A stretch of DNA of 59,882 nt from DALYLB01 sp046154695. Its GTDB lineage: Bacteria > Acidobacteriota > Blastocatellia > RBC074. The position numbers and the translations under genes are program-made. Positions 8,896 through 16,764 of the stretch are shown piece by piece (the stretch's first letter is position 1; every line of letters starts with the position of its first letter). The stretch is from NCBI GenBank assembly GCA_046154695.1, contig JBJXFI010000018.1, positions 1-59,882 of the forward strand, given 5' to 3'. The notes below the pieces were generated by a model that was not told the origin of the DNA, made no database searches, and saw only the letters and a program-made list of their open reading frames with translations.

Positions 8896-10671
8896 CTACG
8901 GTCGATTCATCCAGACGCTCTTTCCGCCGTAATCGGCGAGCGGGAAGAGCGGGAGCCCTTCGAGGGCGCCGAGGGCGGCCTCCTTCTTGTTGTTTTCGGT
9001 GAAGAGGAAGACGCGGCCCGCGCCCTGCCAGAGACGGCGAAGGCCGGCGTCTTCGAGAAAGACGGGCGGGCAGTCGGGATAGGTGGATCCGAAGGCCATG
9101 CCGGTCACCTTGCCGTTGAGCAGCAGAATCGGCTGGTTCGTGTAAAAGCCGATGGACGAGCCGGTTTCGTATTCGCCGTTGAAGACGATCTTCGCGGAGG
9201 GCTCCCATCGGCTTTCGATCTCTGTCGCGAGCGCGCGGGAAGAGAGAATCGTTCCAAATTTTCGCAGGGCGAGATTGGCCGGCAGAAAGGTCAGTCCCAT
9301 GGTGAGAAGCATCGCGGCGGCGGCCTGTGGGTGGCGTCCGCGGCGGCGAAAGACGAACGCGGCCAGAAAGCCGAGCCCCAGCGAGAGCGCCGCGCCGATC
9401 GCTGGCGTCCGCAATTCGGCGAAGGCGTCCGCCGTCAGATCGAGAAAGTGACCGAGCGAGAGCGTGTACCGGTCATCGCCGGCGGCGGCGGTGTTGAGCA
9501 GCCGATAGAGATCGCCGGTCGGCGCGATCCCGCGCGCGCGCCAGACGAGCGCGCCGAGCAGCGCCGAGACCGCCACCCCGGCCAGGGCCAGCCCGCCCTG
9601 CGCCCAGAGCAGGTAGCGTGAGAGCCAGGCTGCCGGTTGGGCATGTTCTTCGACCTTCGCGAAGGCCGCGCCGAGAAGCAGCGCGAGCGGCGCGTACGCG
9701 GGGAAGGTGTAATACTCCTGGCTCGTCGAGAGGCTGAAGAAGAGCAGGATCAGCGCGGCCCACAACCAGAGGTGCAGGTTGATCAGGCGTTCGCGCGACG
9801 CGCGGCGGTCGATCGACGGGCGCTGGGCGCCGAGCAGCGGCAGGCCGATGCTCCACGGAAAAAGCCAGAGCAGGTGCATCGTCCAGTAGAATACCAACGG
9901 GACGCGGTTGTAATCCTTCGGCTCGCGCGTTCCGAGAAACCGTTTGACGTGCTCGTTGACGAAATAGAACCAGAAGAACCGGTCATTGCGGGCCCCCGCC
10001 AGCAGGTGCCACGGCGCCGCGATCGCGAGGAAAAGGAGCATCCCTGTCGGTAGGCGCAGGCGCCCCAACTCGCTCCAGAGCGTCCTCGTCAGCAGCAGAA
10101 AGAGCCCGATCGGCCCCGCCACAAAGACGATCCCGATCAATCCTTTCGTCAGCACGCACAGCGCGATCGCGGCATACATCAGGTAATACCATCGCTTTTC
10201 GCCCCCCTCGCCGAAAAAGCCCCGCAGAAAGCCGTAATGGGCCAGCAGCAGCCAGAGCGTCAGGATCGCCTCCGGAATCATGATCCGCGTGAAGAGGAAC
10301 ATCCCCACGCACGAGACCAGAATCGCGGCCGCATACAGCCCCGCACGCTCGGACCATGCCCACCGGCCGAAATGCCACGCCGTCAGCGCGAGCAGCAGGA
10401 TCGCCGCGATGATCGGAAAGCGGACCGCGAACGCATTGAAGCCGAAGAGGCGGAATGAGGCCGCCGTCGCCCAATAGATCATCGGCGCCTTTTCGAGATA
10501 CCGGACGCCATTGACGTGGAGCGTCACCCAATCGTTCCGCTCCAGCATCTCGCGGGCCGCCTTCGCGTGCGTCGCGTCCGCGTCGTCGAGCAGCGCCGGC
10601 TCGAAGGAGATCGCCGTGAAGACGCAGAAGGTGAGGGTGAGAAGGAGGCCGATCGACAGGTATTTGCGCAT
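8896..10671 (-). CDS. GT39 family membrane glycosyltransferase (ArnT-like)
   Basis: An integral inner-membrane enzyme that probably transfers a sugar from a polyprenyl-phosphate carrier to lipid A or another acceptor on the periplasmic side. The first periplasmic loop has the family acidic pair (D-D-A-D-A-T-H near residue 32) and the E-K-A-P-M-I-Y-W motif near 62. About ten to twelve hydrophobic segments follow, and then a soluble C-terminal domain (about 460-590). The 591-residue length is near that of E. coli ArnT (about 550). The gene converges on the ArnC-like gene, 42 bases apart, which supports a two-step pathway. The Met at 10680 would add three residues; the choice between them is not firm. 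No aminoarabinose-synthesis genes are present, so the sugar is unknown. Confidence 0.82.
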   Translation of the reverse strand: MRKYLSIGLLLTLTFCVFTAISFEPALLDDADATHAKAAREMLERNDWVTLHVNGVRYLEKAPMIYWATAASFRLFGFNAFAVRFPIIAAILLLALTAWHFGRWAWSERAGLYAAAILVSCVGMFLFTRIMIPEAILTLWLLLAHYGFLRGFFGEGGEKRWYYLMYAAIALCVLTKGLIGIVFVAGPIGLFLLLTRTLWSELGRLRLPTGMLLFLAIAAPWHLLAGARNDRFFWFYFVNEHVKRFLGTREPKDYNRVPLVFYWTMHLLWLFPWSIGLPLLGAQRPSIDRRASRERLINLHLWLWAALILLFFSLSTSQEYYTFPAYAPLALLLGAAFAKVEEHAQPAAWLSRYLLWAQGGLALAGVAVSALLGALVWRARGIAPTGDLYRLLNTAAAGDDRYTLSLGHFLDLTADAFAELRTPAIGAALSLGLGFLAAFVFRRRGRHPQAAAAMLLTMGLTFLPANLALRKFGTILSSRALATEIESRWEPSAKIVFNGEYETGSSIGFYTNQPILLLNGKVTGMAFGSTYPDCPPVFLEDAGLRRLWQGAGRVFLFTENNKKEAALGALEGLPLFPLADYGGKSVWMNRP

Positions 10672-10740
10672 GGATATCATAAAAAACTATTATCTTCGCC
10701 ACTACGTGGAGTGATGCGGAAAAGCAAATAACTTAGGCAC

Positions 10741-12050
10741 CGCGAAAAAACAACTTGAGCAATTATTTCCTGGGAGAAATTGTGTAATTCCATTCTCCAT
10801 GAAACTTGGCCTTGATTAGTTTCAGGTTTGCGAGTTCTTCGTTACTAACCACGATCCCAGTTTCATAATGGTTTGTATCGAGTGCCGCACGCACAGTCAG
10901 TCCCTTCGTCGTGGTTGTCTTGCCGATTAAGTTCACAATCACTTCGTAACTGGTCAGAGGGCGGCCACGCCAGTTTTTGGTAATAAAGCAGAATAAACGA
11001 TGTTCAATCTTGTTCCACTTACTGGTTCCAGGCGGAAAATGAGACACTTGAAGCTTCAATCCCAATTCGTCGGCCAATTCTTGCAGCGCCACTTTCCAGA
11101 GGCGCGAGCGAGATCCGTTGCTGCCGCCTCCGTCCGCTGTTATCAGCAACTGTGTCGCGCGCGGAAAACGCTCCGCCCCCATCTCTTGCCACCAACGACG
11201 AATACTGGAGCTGGCGAACCGTGCCGTATCATGGTCAATCCCCACGCTTACCCAGCCCTCGTTGCTGGCCAGATCATAGACTCCGTAAGGAATGGCCTTG
11301 CCAAGTTGAGGGTCCGGGAAGTCATGTACTTTGACTTTTTCGGGCTTCCCATGTGGCCGCCATTCCTGGCCCGCATTCTTGAATTCCCCCACCAATTCCT
11401 TCTTTTTCGTATCCACCGAGATCACTGGTTGCCACCGCTTTTGAAACGCCATGACCTGTTGGTTGATATATTCGAATTGAGCGTTGCGATCAGGATGCGA
11501 CGAGCCTTCTTGTGTCTTGCGATTGGCCTGCAAACTGTAACCGGCCAATTTCAACAACGTCGCAACCGTGCGATCGGTGACGGGATGTTGCTGCCGGCGC
11601 AACTCTTCGGCCAACTTGCGAGTGCTCTTACAACTCCAGCGCAACGGCGATTCGGGATGTCCTCGTGTGCCCGGCTCAACCAAGGCATCCAACGCTTGTT
11701 GCAATTCTGGGTCTGTCTCTATCAATGGTTTACGGCCACCGCCCGGAGCACGAATCCGGGCACGAATGGACTCTTCAGGATGTGCCAGACGATATTCCAA
11801 TTCACGTCTACCGACCAAGATCGTGTTTCGCGCCAAGCCTGTCGCATTCGACACCATCGTTGCGCCGCCACAACCCAAATCCGAAGCTTCCGTGGCGGCC
11901 CATTGCCTGCGCATTCGTTCGTCCATCATTGGCTCAAGCGCCTGATACTTTTGCCGAATTCGTTCGATCGTGGTTTCATCTTGCATGCACCCACGATCTT
12001 CTAAACGCTAAAAATAGGCAATGCGATTTTGCTCAAGTTGTTTTTTCGCG
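10741..12050. mobile_element. Complete ISAzo13-type insertion sequence
   Basis: The transposase gene is bracketed by perfect 22-bp terminal inverted repeats: 10741-10762 begins CGCGAAAAAACAACTTGAG, and 12029-12050 is its exact inverse complement. The match weakly extends outward (AGGC at 10735-10738 against GCCT at 12053-12056), so the true ends may lie a few bases further out. I see no clear target duplication. Base composition is visibly less GC-rich than the flanks, which suggests recent arrival. The right end lies 18 bases upstream of the first possible start of the IPP isomerase gene. Confidence 0.85.
10763..11986 (-). CDS. ISAzo13-family transposase
   Basis: A 407-residue DDE-type transposase filling the insertion sequence between its inverted ends. 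Recognisable stretches are the N-terminal R-R-Q-W-A-A-T-E-A region, G-G-G-R-K-P near 85, V-I-S-V-D-T-K-K-K-E near 185 (first catalytic Asp), I-T-A-D-G-G-G-S-N near 285 (second Asp) and the F-P-P-G-T-S-K-W-N-K-I-E-H-R-L block near 320 (final Glu). The frame is intact from start to stop, so the element may still be active. Codon use is less GC-biased than in neighbouring genes. Confidence 0.92.
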   Translation of the reverse strand: MQDETTIERIRQKYQALEPMMDERMRRQWAATEASDLGCGGATMVSNATGLARNTILVGRRELEYRLAHPEESIRARIRAPGGGRKPLIETDPELQQALDALVEPGTRGHPESPLRWSCKSTRKLAEELRRQQHPVTDRTVATLLKLAGYSLQANRKTQEGSSHPDRNAQFEYINQQVMAFQKRWQPVISVDTKKKELVGEFKNAGQEWRPHGKPEKVKVHDFPDPQLGKAIPYGVYDLASNEGWVSVGIDHDTARFASSSIRRWWQEMGAERFPRATQLLITADGGGSNGSRSRLWKVALQELADELGLKLQVSHFPPGTSKWNKIEHRLFCFITKNWRGRPLTSYEVIVNLIGKTTTTKGLTVRAALDTNHYETGIVVSNEELANLKLIKAKFHGEWNYTISPRK

Positions 12051-12074
12051 AAGCCTTACTTGAAGGAGATGGGA

Positions 12075-13190
12075 TTGAGCAAGCAGTCTTCCGGAGATTC
12101 ATCGGCGGAGATCGCCGATCGCAAGCGGAGCCATTTCGATCTGTGCGCGCATCAGGAAGTCGAATTTCGCGCGAAGACCACCTGGCTGGAGGAGGTCGAG
12201 CTGGTCCATCAACCGCTGACGGAGACACGGTTGGAAGAGATCGACCTCGGAGTGACGGTGCTGGGGAAGCGGCTCGATTTTCCGTTGATGATCACGGGAA
12301 TGACGGGCGGGGCGGCCGAGGTGGGGCGATTCAATCGCGATGTGGCGGCGCTGGCGGATCGAATGCGGATCGGATTCGGCGTCGGATCGCAGCGGGCGAT
12401 GCTGCGGGATCCCGAATCGAAGTCGAGCTTCGCGGTTCGGGAGGTCGCGCCGGAGGTGCTCCTGTTCGGCAATATCGGCATCGCCCAGGCGCGCGAATTG
12501 ACGACCGCCGAGGCCGCCGGCCTCGCGCAGGCGATCGGCGCGGACGGGCTGTGCGTGCACTTAAACACGGCGATGGAGATCATACAGGAGAATGGCGATC
12601 ACGATTTTCGCGGATCCTTCGAGGCATTGAAGCGCCTTGCCGGGGAGTCCCCGCTGCCGATCATCGCCAAGGAAACGGGCTGCGGCTTCGCCCGCGAAAG
12701 CGGGGCGCGGCTGGTCGAAGCGGGCATTGAATGGGTCGATGTCTCGGGCGCGGGCGGCACCTCGTGGGTCGGCGTCGAGACGCTTCGCAATCGCGTGCTG
12801 CGGCATCTGGGCGAGGCCTTCTGGGATTGGGGCGTGCCGACGGCGGCCAGTCTGTGTGAGCTTCGCGGCCTGCCCCTGCAACTGATCGCCTCGGGCGGAA
12901 TTCGAACCGGGATGCAGGCCGCCCGCGCTCTCGCGCTCGGCGCCCGCGTCGTCGGCGTCGCGCTTCCCGTGCTGCGCGCCTATGTCGCCGGCGGGGTCGA
13001 TGAGGTCGAGATCTATCTGCGCCGCCTGTGCGAGGAACTGCGCGTCGCGGTCATGCTCGCGGGATGCTCGCGTGTGCGGGATCTGACTCCGCGGCACGTC
13101 GTCCTCCACGGCCGCCTGCTCGAATGGACCCGCCAGCGGGGGGAGATCGTTCGGAGTTCCGCCTTCAGGCGGGCCGGTATGAATGAATGA
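12075..13190 (+). CDS. fni: Type 2 isopentenyl-diphosphate delta-isomerase (FMN-dependent)
   Basis: It converts isopentenyl diphosphate to dimethylallyl diphosphate using reduced FMN, feeding isoprenoid and hopanoid synthesis. Family features are R-K-x-x-H-F near the N-terminus, M-I-T-G-M-T-G-G near 75, the phosphate/FMN motif F-G-V-G-S-Q-R, H-L-N-T-A-M-E, and I-A-S-G-G-I-R-T-G-M near 275. GAAGGAG at 12062-12068 sits 6 bases before TTG 12075 but only one base before ATG 12069, so the TTG is the better start; the proteins differ by two residues. The last 14 residues are encoded partly by a dispersed repeat (13149-13170), so the native C-terminus was probably replaced. The stop overlaps the next start (ATGA). 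Confidence 0.88.
   Translation: MSKQSSGDSSAEIADRKRSHFDLCAHQEVEFRAKTTWLEEVELVHQPLTETRLEEIDLGVTVLGKRLDFPLMITGMTGGAAEVGRFNRDVAALADRMRIGFGVGSQRAMLRDPESKSSFAVREVAPEVLLFGNIGIAQARELTTAEAAGLAQAIGADGLCVHLNTAMEIIQENGDHDFRGSFEALKRLAGESPLPIIAKETGCGFARESGARLVEAGIEWVDVSGAGGTSWVGVETLRNRVLRHLGEAFWDWGVPTAASLCELRGLPLQLIASGGIRTGMQAARALALGARVVGVALPVLRAYVAGGVDEVEIYLRRLCEELRVAVMLAGCSRVRDLTPRHVVLHGRLLEWTRQRGEIVRSSAFRRAGMNE
13149..13170 (+). repeat. Dispersed GTTCGGAGTTCCGCC repeat inside the 3' end of fni
   Basis: This 22-base sequence (starting GTTCGGAGTTCCGCC) recurs exactly at 33197-33218, and its first 16 bases recur at 49062-49077. Here it is translated as the end of the IPP isomerase; the other two copies are intergenic. 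Confidence 0.85.
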
Positions 13191-13966
13191 GCGGCCTCGC
13201 CGGCTGCCGGCGCATTTGCCTCGTCACGGCCGTCGATGTCGAATTCAACGCGGCCGCGCGGCTGCTCGCGGACCCCGCGCACGGCGAAGAGTGCGGGGTC
13301 CGCCTCTGCCGCGGGACGCGCGGCGCCCGCCGTGTCACAATCCTCAAGGCCGGCATGGGCGCCATCGGTTTCGCTCCCCGCCTCGACGCGCATCTCGATG
13401 CCAATCCGTGCGACGCGTTGATCGTCGCCGGTCTTGCCGGGGCTCTCGTCCCCGACCTTGCCGCGGGGGATGCCGTCCTTTATGACCGGTGCGCGGATGC
13501 CCGGCCCGAAAACGCAAGAGAATTGGAATCCGACCGTGACGAAATCGCGAGGATTGTCGGGGACGATCTGCTTCTCAATACCCTGGGCGTTCTTTTGCAA
13601 GTCGCCGGACGCGCGGTCTCCGTCCGTCCCGGAATCACGGTCGGCGAGATCGTCGTCTCTTCCGAAAGGAAACTCTTCCTGGGAACCCGCCATCGCGCCG
13701 CCGCCGCCGATATGGAGACCTTCGAGATCTGGTCCCTCTGCCGCGGGCGCGGGCTCCCCTTCGCCGCTCTGCGGATCATCTCCGATGATGCCGGGCAGGA
13801 CCTGCCGGATTTCAATCGCGCCTATGATACCGAGGGCCGCATCCTCCCCCGTCGAATGGCGGCGGTGATGGCCGCGCACCCCGTCGTCACCGCGCGTTTT
13901 TTGATCAATCTACGCCGGGCCATGCGGGCGTTTCGACCCGCTCTCGAGATCGTTCTCGATGCCTGA
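13187..13966 (+). CDS. Purine-nucleoside-phosphorylase-fold protein, possibly hopanoid-associated phosphorylase (HpnG-like)
   Basis: A 259-residue member of the PNP/MTAN fold. It starts I-C-L-V-T-A-V-D-V-E-F-N-A-A-A-R, has K-A-G-M-G-A near 57, V-A-G-L-A-G-A-L near 79, and the A-D-M-E-T-F-E metal/substrate motif near 178, followed by A-L-R-I-I-S-D-D-A. HpnG, known to act on adenosylhopane to form ribosylhopane, has this plan, and fni and an HpnA-like gene lie close by. The start codon overlaps the fni stop as ATGA, so translation is likely coupled. A nucleosidase acting on MTA or SAH is the alternative. No hopene cyclase lies in the window. Confidence 0.65.
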   Translation: MSGLAGCRRICLVTAVDVEFNAAARLLADPAHGEECGVRLCRGTRGARRVTILKAGMGAIGFAPRLDAHLDANPCDALIVAGLAGALVPDLAAGDAVLYDRCADARPENARELESDRDEIARIVGDDLLLNTLGVLLQVAGRAVSVRPGITVGEIVVSSERKLFLGTRHRAAAADMETFEIWSLCRGRGLPFAALRIISDDAGQDLPDFNRAYDTEGRILPRRMAAVMAAHPVVTARFLINLRRAMRAFRPALEIVLDA

Positions 13967-14008
13967 TTGGTGTGACCAAATAGATGCCGGCGCGCGGGGA
14001 TCGGTCTG

Positions 14009-14038
14009 TTGACAAGGTAAATCCGGCTCAACTACAGT
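14009..14038 (+). promoter_or_regulatory. Sigma-70-type promoter for yjbQ-hpnA
   Basis: TTGACA at 14009-14014 and TACAGT at 14033-14038 are separated by 18 bases, about 75 bases before the YjbQ start. The -35 is a perfect consensus. Confidence 0.6.
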
Positions 14039-14113
14039 TTATCGCTTGCTCGCGGGGCCCCGGCGCTTATGCTGGCAGGCCGCGATTGGGATACAACACA
14101 AGGAGAAGAACAG

Positions 14114-14605
14114 ATGAGCACAGTTGCACTCTCAGCGGTAGAGGCACATCCCAGGATTGAAACAAGAGAAGGGACCTACAAAGTCGCATCGACCACGCTG
14201 GTCTTCAGCACCTATGAGCGGGTCGAGATGAAGACGATCACGCGGGAGATCGCGGGGTTCGTCGAGCAGACGCCGATTCGGGACGGCGTCGTCCAGATCT
14301 CCTCGCTGCACACGACGGCGGGGCTGGTGTTGAATGAGACGCAGGATGCGCTGCTCTCCGACATGGCGGTGATGTTCGAGCAGCTCCTTCCGCGCGGCGT
14401 CTATTACAAGCACAACGATCCCGCGCATTCGGACTGCGATCGAAGGAACGCCGATGCTCACCTCCGCGCCCTGGTCGTGGGGCACAGCCTCTCGATCCCG
14501 ATCGTCGATGGGAAGATGAAGCTCGGTTCCTGGCAGAATATCCTCTTTACCGAGTTTGACGGGCCGAACAACCGCAAGGTCCATATTCAGGTGATGGGAG
14601 TTTGA
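14114..14605 (+). CDS. YjbQ/UPF0047 family protein (secondary thiamine-phosphate synthase activity)
   Basis: A 163-residue single-domain YjbQ protein. Family marks are S-L-H-T-T-A-G-L-V-L-N-E, the histidine-containing N-D-P-A-H-S-D-C-D-R-R-N-A-D-A-H-L and L-G-S-W-Q-N-I-L-F-T-E-F-D-G-P near the end. Members can form thiamine phosphate weakly, but the true physiological role is unknown. The start at 14114 has AAGGAGAAG at 14100-14107; a frame-compatible ATG at 14069 has no such site. It lies just upstream of the HpnA-like gene and probably shares its promoter. Confidence 0.9.
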   Translation: MSTVALSAVEAHPRIETREGTYKVASTTLVFSTYERVEMKTITREIAGFVEQTPIRDGVVQISSLHTTAGLVLNETQDALLSDMAVMFEQLLPRGVYYKHNDPAHSDCDRRNADAHLRALVVGHSLSIPIVDGKMKLGSWQNILFTEFDGPNNRKVHIQVMGV

Positions 14606-14615
14606 ATTCCCATTT

Positions 14616-15602
14616 ATGCGGGCATTTATCACGGGGGCGACAGGCTTCATCGGAGGCAATCTGGTTCGCCTGCTTCTTGAAGCGGGCCACGAGGTCCGGT
14701 GTCTGGCGCGCCGCGGGAGCGACCGGCGAAACATCGCCGGCTTGCCGGTGGATCTGGTCGAGGGGGATCTGGAAGACCGGCGGCAATTGACGGAAGCCCT
14801 GGCGGGCTGCGATGCGGTTTTCCACGTCGCGGCCCTTTACTCGTTATGGGGGAAGGATCGCGAGGCGATCTATCGGTCCAATGTCACGGGGACGGAGAAT
14901 ATGCTGGCGGCGGCGCGGGCCGCCCGGGTAAAGCGATTCGTGCACACGAGTTCCGTCGCCGCGATCGGCGTGCCCGCCCGGGGGACGATGGGCGATGAGC
15001 GGACCGAGACCTCGGCCGAAGAACTCGTCAGCGACTACAAGAAATCGAAATACCTGGCCGAGCGGGCGGCGATCGCGGCGGCGCGCCGAGGCCAGGATGT
15101 GGTGATCGTCAATCCCTCGACGCCGGTCGGGGCGCGTGACGTGAAGCCGACGCCGACGGGCGAGATCATCCTCCGGTTCCTGCGGGGCCGCATGCCCGCC
15201 TATGTTCACACGGGATTGAATCTGATCGATGTGGAGGATGTGGCGCGCGGCCACCTTCTCGCGTGGGAGCGCGGGCGGGCGGGCGAGCGATACATCCTCG
15301 GCAATCGAAACCTGACCCTCAGGCAGATGTTGGAGCTGCTCGCCGCCGTGACCGGACGACGCGCCCCCAGCTTCGCCATTCCGCACGCGATTCCGCTCGC
15401 CGCGGCCTATGTCGATGAGCGGATCCTGGCCCGATTCCTGGGGACACGCCCCCACCTCTCGTTCTATTCCGTTCAGATGTCGCGGAAAGCGATGTATTAC
15501 GATTCGTCCAAGGCCGTGCGGGAACTTGGGCTCCCGCAGCGTCCGATCGAGGCCGCACTGGAGAAGGCCGCGCATTGGTTTGAAGGCAGCGGGTATGTTT
15601 GA
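14616..15602 (+). CDS. hpnA: Hopanoid-associated sugar epimerase-like NAD(P) oxidoreductase
   Basis: A 328-residue extended short-chain dehydrogenase. The Rossmann motif T-G-A-T-G-F-I-G-G is at residues 6-14, D-R-R-N at 37, the catalytic serine region H-T-S-S-V-A-A-I-G near 108, and Y-K-K-S-K (catalytic Tyr/Lys) near 140. The stretch V-I-V-N-P-S-T-P-V-G-A-R-D-V-K-P-T-P-T-G and M-P-A-Y-V-H-T-G-L-N-L match my memory of the HpnA family closely. HpnA genes normally sit with hopanoid synthesis genes; the upstream fni and phosphorylase genes fit that context. The substrate is not established. Confidence 0.8.
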   Translation: MRAFITGATGFIGGNLVRLLLEAGHEVRCLARRGSDRRNIAGLPVDLVEGDLEDRRQLTEALAGCDAVFHVAALYSLWGKDREAIYRSNVTGTENMLAAARAARVKRFVHTSSVAAIGVPARGTMGDERTETSAEELVSDYKKSKYLAERAAIAAARRGQDVVIVNPSTPVGARDVKPTPTGEIILRFLRGRMPAYVHTGLNLIDVEDVARGHLLAWERGRAGERYILGNRNLTLRQMLELLAAVTGRRAPSFAIPHAIPLAAAYVDERILARFLGTRPHLSFYSVQMSRKAMYYDSSKAVRELGLPQRPIEAALEKAAHWFEGSGYV

Positions 15603-15648
15603 GCTATACTTGCCCGCGCATCGTTCCCAATGTAGAGGTACCGATTTC

Positions 15649-16740
15649 ATGCCTGGATTCAAGCACCGCGATTCTTCTCCCATTTTCCTCGTCCTGCTGC
15701 TGCTCTTCGCGGTTGCGGGGCTCGCTCAGGAGAAGCCCGGGAAGCCGGAAGAGCAGGTCGGCACGATCCGCCTGGACACGGATCTGGTCTCGATCGATGT
15801 CGCGGTCAGCGATCGCGCGGGCAGCCGCAGCGTCGCGGGCCTCAAGGCGGCGGATTTCGTGGTCTATGAAGACGGCGTCCGGCAGAAGATCGCGGCCTTC
15901 TCGGCGGAGGATGTCCCCTTCAACCTGGTACTGCTGTTGGACACCTCCGGCAGCACGCGCGAGGATGTCACGACCATGCGCCGGGCCGCGCGCCGCTTTC
16001 TCGACGAGCTTCGCCCGCGAGACCGCGTGGCCGTGGTCCAGTTCAACCGCGAGGTCGAGCTTCTCAAGGATCTGACAAGCGATCGCGAGCGGATCGAGGA
16101 GGCCCTCGAACGGCTCAAGCCGGGGACGGGCACCTCCTATTACGACGCGCTGCTGCTGACGATCGACGAGGTCTTCAAGGGCGTATCGGGGCGCCGGGCC
16201 ATCGTGGCGCTGACCGACGGCGTCGATTCCTTCGGCTATACGACCTATCGCGAAATCCTGGCCAAACTCGAAGCCGCCGGCGCGAGCGCCTATTTCCTCG
16301 AACTCGACACCGAATCGTTCACCGAGGTCGGGATGATGCGCGACTGCCAGGAGCGGAACCATTTCGAATTCTCTCCGAAACAATTGAAGAAGTACCGGGA
16401 GGAGTATGCCAGGGACGCGATGGAGGTGGATTACGGCGAGCACTGCCGCATCGCAAAGTTGGAACGGATGCAGATCAACCGGCGCCTCTATGAATCGGCG
16501 CGGCGGGAATTGCGCGAGATCGCCTCGAAGACGGGCGGCCGCGTCTATCCCGTGAAGGACCTGCGGCAGCTCGAACCGGCCTATTCCCAGATCGCCGCCG
16601 AACTGCACACGCTCTATACGCTGGCCTATTACCCGGCCAATGAACGGCGCGACGGCAAGTGGCGCCGCTTGAAGGTCGATCTCAAACGGCCGGGTTTCGA
16701 GGCGCATACGCGGCCGGGATACCGCGCGCCGCGGGATTGA
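15649..16740 (+). CDS. Secreted VWFA-related protein (TIGR03436 acidobacterial type)
   Basis: A 363-residue exported protein with a clear signal peptide (F-L-V-L-L-L-L-F-A-V-A-G-L-A-Q). An N-terminal beta domain (V-S-I-D-V-A-V-S-D ... F-V-V-Y-E-D-G-V-R-Q, about 35-85) precedes a von Willebrand A domain with an intact metal-binding motif, D-T-S-G-S near residue 102, and the later T-D-G-V-D motif near 192. This pairing is typical of the large acidobacterial VWFA family. ATG 15649 is preceded by AGAGGT at 15632-15637; no credible longer start exists because upstream codons overlap the hpnA gene. The role is unknown. Confidence 0.85.
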   Translation: MPGFKHRDSSPIFLVLLLLFAVAGLAQEKPGKPEEQVGTIRLDTDLVSIDVAVSDRAGSRSVAGLKAADFVVYEDGVRQKIAAFSAEDVPFNLVLLLDTSGSTREDVTTMRRAARRFLDELRPRDRVAVVQFNREVELLKDLTSDRERIEEALERLKPGTGTSYYDALLLTIDEVFKGVSGRRAIVALTDGVDSFGYTTYREILAKLEAAGASAYFLELDTESFTEVGMMRDCQERNHFEFSPKQLKKYREEYARDAMEVDYGEHCRIAKLERMQINRRLYESARRELREIASKTGGRVYPVKDLRQLEPAYSQIAAELHTLYTLAYYPANERRDGKWRRLKVDLKRPGFEAHTRPGYRAPRD

Positions 16741-16764
16741 GACGAATGGAAAGGATGGTTCCGG

